DNA from: Desulfobacterales bacterium
Lineage (GTDB): Bacteria; Desulfobacterota; Desulfobacteria; Desulfobacterales; SURF-7
NCBI GenBank assembly: GCA_028277765.1
Contig: JANQFQ010000035.1
Span: 1 to 38,614 of the forward strand
Reading direction: 5' to 3'
DNA: 38,614 nt
This document shows positions 1-8,717 of this stretch, one piece after another; within the stretch, counting starts at the first letter, position 1; each line of letters opens with the position of its first letter. Position numbers and translations under genes: made by a program. Below the pieces are notes generated by a model. It did not search any database, had not been told where the DNA came from, and worked only from the letters and a program-made list of their open reading frames with translations.

Positions 1-1
1 G

Positions 2-1102
2 CGTGACTGGGCACCTGTGGGGTGCGTGGAGCTGATGATCCCCACTTATGGGCACGGGGCATGGGCATGGTCATTTTACAGCCTTGGTAAATGCATGGAG
101 CTGGCCTTTAACAATGGTGTTGATCCCATGTCAAAGGTACAGCTTGGTCCCAAAACAGGGGATGCATTAAAATTCAAGACATTTGAAGATCTGTTTGAGG
201 CTTTCAGGCAGCAGGTGATCTATGCCATTGAAACAGCAAAGATAGCCTCCCATTCCTACCGCGCTCAGGAAGTGGATATGCTCCCTGTGCCGCTAGCCTC
301 TTCCCTTATTCATGATTGTATTGAAAAAGGGAAGGACATTAGGGATGGCGGACCAAGGTACAATGTGTTTGTGAGCACAAACCCGCGGGGGCATGTGACC
401 ACAGCCAATTCTCTGTACGCGGTAAAGAAGATGGTGTTTGATGACAAAAAGATTACCATGAAAGAGTTGCTTGGGGCGCTTGCGGCTAACTTCAAGGGCA
501 AGGAGAAACTGCAGAAAGAGCTGAAGGCCCTTCCCAAGTACGGCAATGATATTGATGATGTGGACCAGATGGTTTCAGATATTTTTCAGTTGTGCACGGA
601 TGAAGCAAGGAACCTCGGGCCAAACCCGTTTGGTGATGAAGTAACAACCACCAACCAGGGCATCGGCATGCATTACGTGTTCGGCAACGCACTCGGTGCC
701 ACAGCTGATGGCAGGAATGCCAACATGCCGACTGCGGACGGATCCTTGTCAGCATATCCTGGTACGGATATAAACGGACCGACCGCGCTCTTTAAGTCAG
801 CGGCAAAAGTGGAAGTCATGCCATGCCTGAGCAGCCTGTTGAACGTGAAGATCCATCCAGGTGCAGTCAAGGGGCTTGACGGTTTGCGAAAACTGATGGA
901 CCTGATAAAGACATACTCTGACCTGGGCGGTTACCTTGTTCAGTTTAATATTGTTGACCAGGAGACACTTTATGATGCCAAGGAGAATCCCGAGGATTAC
1001 CGTGACCTGACTGTGAGGGTTGCCGGATTTACGGCATTCTGGAGCGATCTTGCGCCAGGTGTTCAGGATGAAATTATCGCGCGGACAAACCATGGTTTTT
1101 AG
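2..1102 (+). CDS. Glycyl radical enzyme, C-terminal part (5' end outside window)
   Basis: This is a pyruvate formate-lyase-like glycyl radical enzyme that enters the window already in frame. The visible part starts just before the active-site loop G-C-V-E (Cys codon at 23-25). It ends with the glycyl radical loop RVAGFTAFW, where the radical Gly codon is 1025-1027. Family knowledge: the Gly radical abstracts H from the Cys, and a C-x-E pair is typical of dehydratases, C-N/C-S lyases and arylacetate decarboxylases rather than of pyruvate formate-lyase itself. It is a close paralogue of the next gene, roughly three quarters identical by eye over the shared region, and ends 51 nt before it, so the two look like a tandem duplication in one operon. 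The substrate cannot be read from sequence. The N-terminal half (about 430 residues if it matches the paralogue) lies upstream of the window. Confidence 0.93.
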   Translation, partial: RDWAPVGCVELMIPTYGHGAWAWSFYSLGKCMELAFNNGVDPMSKVQLGPKTGDALKFKTFEDLFEAFRQQVIYAIETAKIASHSYRAQEVDMLPVPLASSLIHDCIEKGKDIRDGGPRYNVFVSTNPRGHVTTANSLYAVKKMVFDDKKITMKELLGALAANFKGKEKLQKELKALPKYGNDIDDVDQMVSDIFQLCTDEARNLGPNPFGDEVTTTNQGIGMHYVFGNALGATADGRNANMPTADGSLSAYPGTDINGPTALFKSAAKVEVMPCLSSLLNVKIHPGAVKGLDGLRKLMDLIKTYSDLGGYLVQFNIVDQETLYDAKENPEDYRDLTVRVAGFTAFWSDLAPGVQDEIIARTNHGF

Positions 1103-1153
1103 CGCGCTGACAATAACATTACGATCTATAACCATATAAGAGGGGGTAGTAAA

Positions 1154-3538
1154 ATGGCAGGAAAAATGAAATACCCGATTTCAAAGCGTGTGGCAAGGCT
1201 CAAGGACGCGATTTTAAGTGAACCGATGTCGATTGTATCGGACAGGAGTCGTATTGTTACCGAATATTATAGAGAGACAGACGGTGAACCAGTAGCCCTG
1301 CGCCGCGCGGGTGCCTTTAAAGCGTTCATGGAGAAGATGTCGATTAAAATATTTGATGATGAACTGATTGTCGGCGGCCTGACAGACAGGCTGCGCGGGT
1401 GCCAGTTTTTCCCAGAGTATGCCAGCCAGTGGCTCAAAAGCGAGCTTGAGACCCTGTCTTCAAGGGAGACAGAGCAGCGTTTAATTGATGACGAAGATGT
1501 GGAGGTCCTGCTTGAAGACATCAAATACTGGAAAGGGCGTTCCCTGGATGAAAAGGCGATTGCCCTGTGGAAAGAACAGTACGGCACCAGGATAAGCGAT
1601 GCCAATGAGGCCCGGGCATATATTGATTTCAAGGGTTCCCTGATTACCAGGCTTCACGCGGATTATGACAAGGTCCTGAACAAGGGATTGAAAGGGGTTA
1701 TCAAAGAAACCAAAGCTGAGCTGAAGAAGCTGAAAATCGATGTGTATGAAGACCTAGATAAACGGTACTTTCTGCAGGCGGTTATCAAATCCTGCGAAGC
1801 GGTTATGATTCTTGCAAAACGGTATTCTTCCCTGGCAAAAAAGATGGCAAAACAAGAGAAGAACAAAAAACGGAAAAAAGAGCTGGAAGAGATCGCCGCG
1901 GTTTGCGCAAGGGTCCCTGCCAATCCAGCGGAAAATTTTTACGAGGCAGTACAGTCTTTCTGGTTTACCCACCTGGGCATCCTGCTCGAGGCGACAGCAT
2001 CAGGAGTTTCGCCCGGACGGTTTGACCAGTACATGTATCCTTTTTACCAGATGGATGCGGATAAAGGGATAACAGATGACCGGGCAAGGGAGCTGATGGG
2101 CTGTGTATGGCTCAAGTTTATCCAGATCAACAGGGCGCGGTCTCTGGATCTTGCCCAGGTTTCTCACGGCACCATGTACCAGAACGTGACAGTTGGCGGA
2201 GAGACAGCTGAGGGCAAGGTCGCGGTGAATAAAATGTCTTACCTTGTACTGGATGTTACAGAGCAAGTCCGGCTTCCCCAGCCTACGGTTTCGGTCCGTT
2301 ATAATGACCGGTCGCCGGAAGATTTTATCCTGCGTGCGTGCGAGGTTGTGAGCGGAGGTGGGGGGATACCCGCGTTTTTCATGGACAAATACGCGTATTC
2401 CGCGTTGCCTCTTTTTAATATCCCGCTGGAGGATGTCCGGCAGTGGGCGCCAGTTGGGTGTATTGAGGCGATCATACCGACAAAAAGCCACGGGGCTTTT
2501 TACTGGTCTTTTTACAGTCTCGGCAAGTGCCTGGAGCTGGCCCTCCACAACGGTATTGATCCGCAGACAGGTTTAAAACTAGGGCCGAAGACCGGTGATT
2601 CAACAAAATTCAAGACCTATGATGATTTGTTCGCGGCCTTTAAGAAGCAGGTGATCTATCTGATCGAAACCAGCAAGCTGGCGAACCATTCATATCATCC
2701 CCTTGAGGCGAGTCTGGTACCAGTACCGTTCGCGTCCGGCCTTCTTGATGATTGTATTAAAAACGGCAAGGACTTAAGGGACGGCGGGGCAAAGTATAAT
2801 ATGTTCTTAAGTTCTAATCCGCGGGGACACATTACCACGACAAATTCCCTTTACGCGCTTAAAAAGATGGTGTTTGACGATAAGAGAATCACCATGAAGG
2901 AGATGCTTGAAGCGCTTGCGGTGAATTTCAAAGGGAAAGAGAAGCTGCGGAAACAGCTTGAAGCGATACCCAAGTACGGCAATGATGTGGATGATGTGGA
3001 CCAGGTGGCATCAGACCTGTTTCAGCTGTGCGAAAAAGGAGCAAGGGACCTCGGGCCCGGACCGTTTGGAGATACTATTACCACAACCAACCAGGGGATC
3101 GGCCTCCATTATGTTTTTGGCGGCGCCCTCGGCGCCACACCGGACGGCAGGATGGCGAATATGCCGACAGCGGACGGATCTTTGTCTGCGTACCCGGGAT
3201 CTGACACAAGAGGGCCTACAGCCCTGATCAATTCAGCGGCAAAGATCGCTGTAAAACCATGCCTGAGCAGCCTGCTGAACGTGAAGATCCATCCTGGTTC
3301 GGTCAAAGGGCTGGACGGGCTGAGGAAACTGATGCAGCTTATCAAAACATACTCTGATCTTGGTGGGTATCTTATTCAGTTCAATATCGTCGACACCGAG
3401 ACATTATATGATGCCAAGGAGCATCCGGAAAAGTATCGTGACCTGACAGTAAGGGTGGCAGGATTTACAGCATTCTGGATTGACTGCGCGCCCGGGATTC
3501 AGGATGAGTTGATCGCGAGAACGCAGCATGAATTTTAA
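1154..3538 (+). CDS. Glycyl radical enzyme (PFL2/dehydratase-type), complete
   Basis: A complete 794-aa glycyl radical enzyme. The N-terminal PFL-like barrel is followed by the active-site loop G-C-I-E (Cys436, Glu438) and the glycyl radical domain with Gly770 in RVAGFTAFW. The length is close to B12-independent glycerol/propanediol dehydratases (about 790 aa) and shorter than 4-hydroxyphenylacetate decarboxylase (about 900 aa). The F-T-x-F-W ending of the Gly loop is closer to what I recall of arylacetate decarboxylases, so the reaction is undecided. Start choice: ATG at 1154 preceded by AGGGGG with 7 nt spacing. The upstream gene is a paralogue. A strong hairpin terminator follows at 3685, and the cognate activase is at 3744. 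The enzyme is expected to be cytoplasmic, radical-activated and destroyed by oxygen. Confidence 0.95.
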   Translation: MAGKMKYPISKRVARLKDAILSEPMSIVSDRSRIVTEYYRETDGEPVALRRAGAFKAFMEKMSIKIFDDELIVGGLTDRLRGCQFFPEYASQWLKSELETLSSRETEQRLIDDEDVEVLLEDIKYWKGRSLDEKAIALWKEQYGTRISDANEARAYIDFKGSLITRLHADYDKVLNKGLKGVIKETKAELKKLKIDVYEDLDKRYFLQAVIKSCEAVMILAKRYSSLAKKMAKQEKNKKRKKELEEIAAVCARVPANPAENFYEAVQSFWFTHLGILLEATASGVSPGRFDQYMYPFYQMDADKGITDDRARELMGCVWLKFIQINRARSLDLAQVSHGTMYQNVTVGGETAEGKVAVNKMSYLVLDVTEQVRLPQPTVSVRYNDRSPEDFILRACEVVSGGGGIPAFFMDKYAYSALPLFNIPLEDVRQWAPVGCIEAIIPTKSHGAFYWSFYSLGKCLELALHNGIDPQTGLKLGPKTGDSTKFKTYDDLFAAFKKQVIYLIETSKLANHSYHPLEASLVPVPFASGLLDDCIKNGKDLRDGGAKYNMFLSSNPRGHITTTNSLYALKKMVFDDKRITMKEMLEALAVNFKGKEKLRKQLEAIPKYGNDVDDVDQVASDLFQLCEKGARDLGPGPFGDTITTTNQGIGLHYVFGGALGATPDGRMANMPTADGSLSAYPGSDTRGPTALINSAAKIAVKPCLSSLLNVKIHPGSVKGLDGLRKLMQLIKTYSDLGGYLIQFNIVDTETLYDAKEHPEKYRDLTVRVAGFTAFWIDCAPGIQDELIARTQHEF

Positions 3539-3539
3539 T

Positions 3540-3609
3540 CTAGATACTAGGAACTAGATACTGGATACTGGATGCTGGATACTGGATGCTAGATACTTGA
3601 TACTGGATT
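3540..3609. repeat. 7-bp tandem repeat array (CTRGATN), 10 units
   Basis: Beginning 1 nt after the stop codon of the glycyl radical enzyme are ten consecutive 7-bp units of the form CTAGATA / CTGGATA / CTGGATG, a few with a mismatch. The same unit recurs at 6711-6801 (13 units), 6820-6854 (5 inverted units), 8718-8745 (4 units) and 21360-21373 (2 inverted units). No coding potential is seen in the array. Confidence 0.85.
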
Positions 3610-3622
3610 AAAAGACAATATC

Positions 3623-3639
3623 GGTGGGCTGTGCCCACC
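3623..3639. repeat. Small hairpin repeat GGTGGGC-TGT-GCCCACC
   Basis: Perfect 7-bp stem with a TGT loop. A second copy with the same loop and one wobble occurs at 21447-21463. It is followed by a stretch rich in CTTTGCG/CCTTTGCG that looks like another dispersed intergenic sequence. Its function is unknown; it could be a transcription end signal or a selfish hairpin. Confidence 0.6.
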
Positions 3640-3684
3640 ATAAAACTTTGCGTCTTTGCGCCTTTGCGTGAGAAAAAAACCCAG

Positions 3685-3716
3685 CAGGGGCGGTTCTCGA
3701 ACCGCCCCTGATTTTT
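3685..3716 (+). terminator. Rho-independent terminator after the glycyl radical enzymes
   Basis: A perfect 12-bp GC-rich inverted repeat (CAGGGGCGGTTC at 3685-3696 and its complement at 3699-3710) is followed by ATTTTTATT. The stem is preceded by an A-run at 3672-3679, so it could also work on the reverse strand. It separates the enzyme pair from the activase gene, implying independent or partial read-through expression of the activase. Confidence 0.85.
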
Positions 3717-3743
3717 ATTCGAAATGACAGGTTAGACATATTT

Positions 3744-4661
3744 ATGAGTGAGAAGATTAGAAAAGGAAGGATCGTCAATATCCAGCGGTATTCTGTTCAT
3801 GACGGGCCGGGGATCAGGAGCACGGTCTTTATGAAAGGGTGCCCGTTAAAGTGCATGTGGTGTTCCAATCCGGAATCACAGAAAACTGAAGAAGAAGTGA
3901 TTCACCGGAACTCGCTCTGTATTCAGTGCGGAAGCTGCAAAGAGGTCTGTGAAACCGATTCAATCACAGTGACAGATGAAGGTGTTCAGATTAACCGGGA
4001 TACCTGTATTACCTGCGGCAAGTGTGCTGAAGCCTGCTATACAGGGACATTAAGCATGGTCGGCTCCCTGGTGACCGTGGATGATATTATGGATGTCGTG
4101 AAAAAGGACTCCCTTTTTTACCGGAATTCAGGCGGGGGTATCACCGTGGGTGGTGGTGAACCGCTTGTCCAGGCGGAGTTTGTGAGGGACCTGCTTGAGG
4201 CATGCCACAAAAACGGGTGGCACACGGTCCTTGATACATGTGGCTACGGGAGCGCGAAAAAGCTTAAAATGTTATTGGAACACGCGGACCTGGTTTTTTA
4301 TGATTTAAAGCATATGGATTCAAGAAAGCATAAAAAAATTACCGGTGTCCCAAACGGAAAGATTCTCAAAAACGCAGAGCTTATCAGCAGTCTGGATATA
4401 CCGATGTATGTCCGCATTCCAATGATACCAGGTTTAAATGACGATAAAACCAATATCCGGAAAACAGCCAAATTCGCGAAGAAATTAAAAAACGTAAAAC
4501 AGGTGAACCTCCTGCCGTATCACCTTGGGGGCCTTGGCAAACACAACAATCTTGATAGGGAATATCCCATGGGGGATCTTAAGGCGATGAAGGATGATGA
4601 TGTTGCGGAGGCAAAAGGGATATTTGAGAAGGAAGGGTTTAAGGTGGAGGTAGGTGGGTAA
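3744..4661 (+). CDS. Glycyl radical enzyme activase (radical SAM)
   Basis: A 305-aa radical SAM enzyme that installs the glycyl radical on its partner using S-adenosylmethionine and a [4Fe-4S] cluster. The radical SAM motif is C-P-L-K-C-M-W-C (Cys33, Cys37, Cys40), with the family's usual DGPGIRS stretch just upstream at 20-26. Two ferredoxin-type cluster motifs are inserted after it: C59-x2-C62-x2-C65-x3-C69 and C88-x2-C91-x2-C94-x3-C98. This insert is typical of activases for dehydratase, lyase, decarboxylase and arylalkylsuccinate-type enzymes and is absent from pyruvate formate-lyase activase. It lies 205 nt downstream of the second glycyl radical enzyme on the same strand, so it probably serves both paralogues. 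The Shine-Dalgarno is weak. Confidence 0.95.
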   Translation: MSEKIRKGRIVNIQRYSVHDGPGIRSTVFMKGCPLKCMWCSNPESQKTEEEVIHRNSLCIQCGSCKEVCETDSITVTDEGVQINRDTCITCGKCAEACYTGTLSMVGSLVTVDDIMDVVKKDSLFYRNSGGGITVGGGEPLVQAEFVRDLLEACHKNGWHTVLDTCGYGSAKKLKMLLEHADLVFYDLKHMDSRKHKKITGVPNGKILKNAELISSLDIPMYVRIPMIPGLNDDKTNIRKTAKFAKKLKNVKQVNLLPYHLGGLGKHNNLDREYPMGDLKAMKDDDVAEAKGIFEKEGFKVEVGG

Positions 4662-4668
4662 TTAAAAA

Positions 4669-4830
4669 CAAATCCGAAATCCGAATATCGAAATCCGAAA
4701 CAAATCCAAATATCAAATGCTCAAATGTTCAAAACATAAAAGCTTTGATAATGTCATTTATTTTCTTTGTTTCGGTCATTTGAATTTTGGTAATTGAAAA
4801 TTGTTTCGGATTTCGTGCTTCGGATTTTTT
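4669..4830 (+). repeat. Dispersed palindromic repeat, copy A
   Basis: About 162 bp. The left arm is rich in AAATCCGAA / CAAATGCTCAAATG steps and the right arm has the complementary ATTTGAA / TTTCGGATTTCG steps, giving a long imperfect hairpin. Copy B (5642-5806) is the same element in reverse orientation, and copy C (32584-32731) is a more diverged copy in the same orientation as A. Confidence 0.85.
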
Positions 4831-4855
4831 TTACTAGGGATTAGATGGAGTGGTG

Positions 4856-5584
4856 ATGATGACAAGAAGGGCTTTCCCTGCAGCTACAATAGTGCTCCTG
4901 CGAGAGGGTGTTGACGGTTTTGAGCTGTTTCTGCAGAAAAGGACGTCGACGACCAGTTTTGGTGGTCTTTACGTGTTCCCTGGAGGCAAAGTCAGCGACA
5001 GCGATAGGATGCTGAGGGAAGAGGAGCTTTATACAGGGCTAACACTTGAAGAAGCTGATGCAAGGCTTGGTATAGATTCAGGTGGAATCGATTACTGGAT
5101 TGCCGCAGTAAGGGAATGTTTTGAAGAATCAGGGCTTCTCCTGACGTATAATAAAAACAGGGACCTGGTAAACTTTGCTGATGAGAATGTAAGAGAGCGT
5201 TTTTGGAAATACAGGTTTGAAGTCAATTCAAAACAGCTTGAGTTTTATCAAATGTGCAAAAAAGAAGAACTCACGCTCGCATTGGACCTGATCTTACCCA
5301 TCGGCCACTGGATCACGCCCCATGGTTCTCCCAAAAGATATGACACCCGGTTTTTCATCGCCCGTGCTCCTGAGGGACAGAAAGGTTATCATGACAATAA
5401 TGAAGCTGTTGACAGTGTGTGGTTGTCTCCCCATAATGCTGTAAAAAAGTACAGTCAGGGAAAGCTTCCCATGATCCTGCCGACAATAGACACGGTGGAA
5501 TCCCTGACTCCGTTTTCAACCGTGGATGAAACCTTGTCGCATTTTTCAGGATATATGCCAGGGAGGGCTAGGTCGCTTTTTTAG
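4856..5584 (+). CDS. Nudix hydrolase, NUDT19 (acyl-CoA diphosphatase-like) type
   Basis: A Nudix-fold hydrolase of about 242 aa. The Nudix box is split: F-P-G-G-K-V comes early and R-E-C-F-E-E-S-G-L-L follows some 45 residues later. This long insertion is characteristic of the NUDT19/RP2 group. The ITP..PKRYDTRFF signature of that group is also present in the second half. Family members hydrolyse CoA and acyl-CoA esters to 4'-phosphopantetheine derivatives and 3',5'-ADP, which fits a window full of CoA-ester enzymes, but the substrate here is inferred. Start: GGAG at 4847-4850 favours ATG 4856 (5 nt spacing) or ATG 4859 over the GTGs at 4850 and 4853. The gene is bracketed by repeat copies A and B in opposite orientation. 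Confidence 0.88.
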   Translation: MMTRRAFPAATIVLLREGVDGFELFLQKRTSTTSFGGLYVFPGGKVSDSDRMLREEELYTGLTLEEADARLGIDSGGIDYWIAAVRECFEESGLLLTYNKNRDLVNFADENVRERFWKYRFEVNSKQLEFYQMCKKEELTLALDLILPIGHWITPHGSPKRYDTRFFIARAPEGQKGYHDNNEAVDSVWLSPHNAVKKYSQGKLPMILPTIDTVESLTPFSTVDETLSHFSGYMPGRARSLF

Positions 5585-5641
5585 CGGCTAAAAAGTTTAT
5601 GTTTAGGTGAAAGGTTCCTTGGTTGTTTATAATTTAATAAT

Positions 5642-5806
5642 AAAAAATCCGAAGCACGAAATCCGAAATTCGAAACAATATTAAATGATCGAAATTCAAA
5701 TGACCAAAACAAAAAAATACCATATGTTGCAAGCAGCTATGTTTTGAACATTTGAGCATTTGATATTTGGATTTGTTTCGGGTTTCGATATTCGGATTTC
5801 GGATTT
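5642..5806 (-). repeat. Dispersed palindromic repeat, copy B (inverted)
   Basis: The reverse complement of this stretch aligns with copy A almost end to end, including the runs around CAAATGCTCAAATGTTC; the central loop (about 5715-5735) differs most. It sits immediately upstream of the ribosome binding site of the MBL-fold gene. A 69-codon reading frame that crosses it on the minus strand is a by-product of the repeat, not a gene. Confidence 0.85.
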
Positions 5807-5827
5807 TATTGATAAAGGGAGTAAACA

Positions 5828-6679
5828 GTGGCAAAATTTCCATTAAAATACAATGAGCCTGTTACAATATCACCCCTGGTGATTCGCGTTTTAGCAGATA
5901 ACGGTAGTTACATGACCGGGCCGGGAACCAATACATACCTGATCGGGAAGAAAGAGATTGCGGTTATTGATCCGGGGACGGGAAATAACCAGCATCTTAA
6001 CGCGATTGTTGATGCTGCGGAAGCAAGCGGTAAAATTAAATGGATATTTGTTACCCATAATCACCCGGATCATTCACCAGGCGCAAGACCGCTGCAGGCA
6101 AGAACCGGTGCTGAGCTGTTCGGCCTGAACCCGCCTGAAGGGATTTATCAGGATTACAGTTTTAAGCCGGACCGGCTGTTGAAACATGATGAAAAACTAA
6201 GGACCAGCGAGTTTACCCTTCAGGCCATACATACACCCGGGCATGCGTCCAATCATCTCTGTTTTCTGCTGGAGGATGAGAACCTTTTGTTTACCGGTGA
6301 CCATATTATGCAAGGATCAACTGTGGTTATCATTCCGCCTTATGGCCATATGGGCGACTATTTAAAATCTCTTGAAAATCTAAAGAGTTATAAGGTCGAC
6401 AATCTCGCGCCCGGTCACGGACAGATCATGGAAAATCCCTTAGACGTTATCAACTGGTACATCAGCCATCGTCTGGAAAGGGAGGCCAAGGTGGTTGCTG
6501 CCTTAAAACGGGCCGGCGGCCAAGCAACCATTGAGCGGATTCTGGCACCGGTTTATGATGATGTGCCTTCTTTTATGCACGGCGTAGCTGCTTTTTCCCT
6601 TGAAGCCCATCTGATTAAGCTGGAAGAAGAAAGGAAAGTTGTCAGTAGTAGCGGGACTTGGAAACTCGTAAGCGCTTGA
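5828..6679 (+). CDS. Metallo-beta-lactamase-fold hydrolase, LACTB2-like
   Basis: A 283-aa MBL-fold protein with a complete zinc site: H-N-H-P-D-H, TPGHASNH, FTGDHIM and APGHG. The G-P-G-T-N-T-Y-L entry and the C-terminal winged-helix-like tail (about 210-283) match the LACTB2 / hydroxyacylglutathione hydrolase-like subgroup. Human LACTB2 is an endoribonuclease; bacterial members often sit in CoA-ester catabolic clusters and their substrate is mostly unknown, so thioester or lactone hydrolysis is equally possible. The start is GTG at 5828, chosen because AAGGGAG lies just upstream and residues after it fit the family. It is monocistronic by appearance, with repeat arrays on both sides. Confidence 0.88.
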   Translation: MAKFPLKYNEPVTISPLVIRVLADNGSYMTGPGTNTYLIGKKEIAVIDPGTGNNQHLNAIVDAAEASGKIKWIFVTHNHPDHSPGARPLQARTGAELFGLNPPEGIYQDYSFKPDRLLKHDEKLRTSEFTLQAIHTPGHASNHLCFLLEDENLLFTGDHIMQGSTVVIIPPYGHMGDYLKSLENLKSYKVDNLAPGHGQIMENPLDVINWYISHRLEREAKVVAALKRAGGQATIERILAPVYDDVPSFMHGVAAFSLEAHLIKLEEERKVVSSSGTWKLVSA

Positions 6680-6710
6680 AATTCAAATGATATACAATTC
6701 TAAAGGTTAA

Positions 6711-6801
6711 CTGGATTCTAGATGCTAGATTCTGGATGCTAGATTCTAGATGCTGGATTCTGGATGCTAGATTCTAGATGCTGGAATCTGGATACTAGAT
6801 A
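6711..6801. repeat. 7-bp tandem repeat array (CTRGATN), 13 units
   Basis: Thirteen uninterrupted 7-bp units (CTGGATT, CTAGATG, CTAGATT and variants), alternating so that the longer period is 14 bp. It is followed after about 18 nt by five units in the opposite orientation. Confidence 0.9.
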
Positions 6802-6819
6802 TCTAAAATGGTATATTTT

Positions 6820-6854
6820 TATCCAGCATCTAGTATCCAGTATCTAGCATCTAA
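6820..6854. repeat. Inverted arm of the 7-bp repeat array, 5 units
   Basis: Units TATCCAG, CATCTAG, TATCCAG, TATCTAG, CATCTAA are the reverse complement of the preceding array. The two arms can fold into a long hairpin with the AT-rich spacer 6802-6819 as loop. Confidence 0.85.
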
Positions 6855-7065
6855 TATTAGTATCTGCCTGATTTATAAGATTATTTTATTAGATGTACTG
6901 TTACGGCTTGCCGCACCCTATTTTTCTCTTGCATTTGACCTTTAATAATTATAGAGAAATAATTTTGGAGAAATCCTGCAAGCATAAAGAATTAAAGCGT
7001 ATTTAATTCAAAAAAGAAGATTTTTTCTAATATTTCCCACCAAGAAAGATTGAAAGGATTTAATT

Positions 7066-8649
7066 ATGAGAGAAAGCGACAAAATGACATTACGTGAAAT
7101 GACGGAAAGACTCGCACGCTGGTTCCCCAAGGAGGAAGCGGTTGTTGATGAGACGACCCGTTTAACGTTCAAGGAACTGAAAGATCAAGCGCAGCAATGC
7201 GCCGCCCTCTATCATAAGCTGGGGGTAAGAAAAGGTGATAGAATTGCGTTAATGCTCTTCCCAAGCACAATTCACACGGTTGCGCTGTTCGGCGCCATTG
7301 AGCTGGGTGCTTTGCCCGTGGCACTGCATATAAGGGAAACTCCCAAGGGATTGTCGCAAGTTATTGAGCGCATGTCGCCCAGGATACTTGTTTATGATGC
7401 TGGCATGGAAAAGCTGGCAAAAGAGGTTCTAGAACTGTCTCCGCTGGTCACCTATTCGGTACGGGCCACGTCATCCGTGCCTGGCGATACAGATGTAGAT
7501 GCCAATCCTTCTGCTGTGATTCCCGCAGACCTGAAAGATTATAAAATGGATTTTGATCCAATGCCGGTATATGCGCATGATCCTGCAGTCATCGTACTCT
7601 CTTCCGGTACTACAGGCGTTCCCAAGGGAGTTGTTCATACCAATTATACACTGGTTGAAAGCGCAAGGGGCGGTGTCTTCATGTTTAACGGCATTAAGCC
7701 CGGCGATGCCATTGTAAACGTTATTACCACGTCCTTTGTAGGATGGTACAACCTCTGCATCCCGTTTCTAAACGCAGGTGCGAAAGTGGTTTTCCGTAGT
7801 AAGTGGGACCCTGTTGAACTGATAGAAACAATTCCCGAGGAAAAAGTCACCCATACACTTCTGATCCCCACCATGTGGCGGATGCTCTTTGCCCAGGATA
7901 TTGATTTCAGTAAATATGACCTGAGTTGCTTTAAAATAGCGGGTTTCGCGGGAGAGGTAATGGATCCGGTTACCCTTGAAAAGATAAAGGAAAACATCTC
8001 TAATCGCATAGTAAACCTTTACGGTACAACAGAGACCGGTTCCTGCTCAGCAGGCACGGTCATGTTTGACGACAATATGGTCGGTGAACGCCTTGAGAGT
8101 GTGGGGAAACCGATGCTCAATTCCGAGATCCGGATAGTCAAACAGGGCGGCACAAGGGATGAAGAACTTCCTCAGGGCGAATCAGGTGAAGTTATCATTT
8201 GCGGCCCGTCAATAGCCAATATGATCTGGGACAATCCTAAAAAAGCGAGAGAAATTTTCAAATCAGATGGAACCAATACATGGTGGCATTCAGGCGACCT
8301 GGGCCATGTGGATGAAGACGGGTTCCTCTATCTGGAAGGGCGTACAGACGACATGATTATTTCAGGCGGCATCAACATTATGCCTGCACGTGTGGAAGAC
8401 GAGCTGCGTTCACACCCGGATGTGGTTGAAGTCGCCGTGGTCGGGACACCTGATGAGGAATGGGGACAGAAAGTTAAGGCGGTTGTTGTTTCAAAGAACC
8501 CTGATTTAAAAGCAGAGGACCTGGAAGCTTTTATGAAGAAGAGCGAGCTTGCAGGCTATCAGCGGCCGCGTATTTATGAGTTCGTGGAAGAATTGCCAAA
8601 GACCGCAACAGGTAAACTCAACCGCAAGGCCATGAGGGGAGAGGCGTAG
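7066..8649 (+). CDS. AMP-forming acyl-CoA ligase (ANL superfamily)
   Basis: A 527-aa adenylate-forming ligase that activates a carboxylic acid to its CoA ester via an acyl-AMP. Motifs are in the expected order: the phosphate loop LSSGTTGVPKG (about 173-183), NLYGTTETG (about 316), HSGDLG plus GRTDDMI-ISGG (about 410-436), and the C-terminal catalytic lysine in PKTATGKLNR. Length and motifs fit the fatty acid / aryl-CoA ligase group; specificity cannot be told. The start at ATG 7066 follows AAAGGA. It is followed 211 nt later by an ene-reductase in the same direction. It plausibly feeds the CoA-ester enzymes elsewhere in the window. Confidence 0.93.
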   Translation: MRESDKMTLREMTERLARWFPKEEAVVDETTRLTFKELKDQAQQCAALYHKLGVRKGDRIALMLFPSTIHTVALFGAIELGALPVALHIRETPKGLSQVIERMSPRILVYDAGMEKLAKEVLELSPLVTYSVRATSSVPGDTDVDANPSAVIPADLKDYKMDFDPMPVYAHDPAVIVLSSGTTGVPKGVVHTNYTLVESARGGVFMFNGIKPGDAIVNVITTSFVGWYNLCIPFLNAGAKVVFRSKWDPVELIETIPEEKVTHTLLIPTMWRMLFAQDIDFSKYDLSCFKIAGFAGEVMDPVTLEKIKENISNRIVNLYGTTETGSCSAGTVMFDDNMVGERLESVGKPMLNSEIRIVKQGGTRDEELPQGESGEVIICGPSIANMIWDNPKKAREIFKSDGTNTWWHSGDLGHVDEDGFLYLEGRTDDMIISGGINIMPARVEDELRSHPDVVEVAVVGTPDEEWGQKVKAVVVSKNPDLKAEDLEAFMKKSELAGYQRPRIYEFVEELPKTATGKLNRKAMRGEA

Positions 8650-8717
8650 GTGTTATTGCATATCGTGACCTCGACCCGGTTTTTCATGACGTAAACAACC
8701 AGATGTGATAGCGTTTT

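Larger units (their letters stand above)
6680..7065. other. Intergenic region dominated by a repeat array
   Basis: 386 bp without a gene. The 5' part holds a 7-bp repeat array and its inverted arm (6711-6854). The rest (6860-7065) is AT-rich with no recognisable RNA or coding sequence. It presumably holds the promoter of the acyl-CoA ligase, and the ligase ribosome binding site (AAAGGA) is at its end. I see no clear -35/-10 or -24/-12 element. Confidence 0.6.

Noticed and set aside
3540-3609. CRISPR-like array
   Set aside because: Units are 7 bp with no spacers, and no cas genes are nearby; it is a simple tandem repeat.
5634-5843. 69-codon minus-strand reading frame
   Set aside because: It lies almost entirely in palindromic repeat copy B and consists of repeated low-complexity residues; no ribosome binding site.
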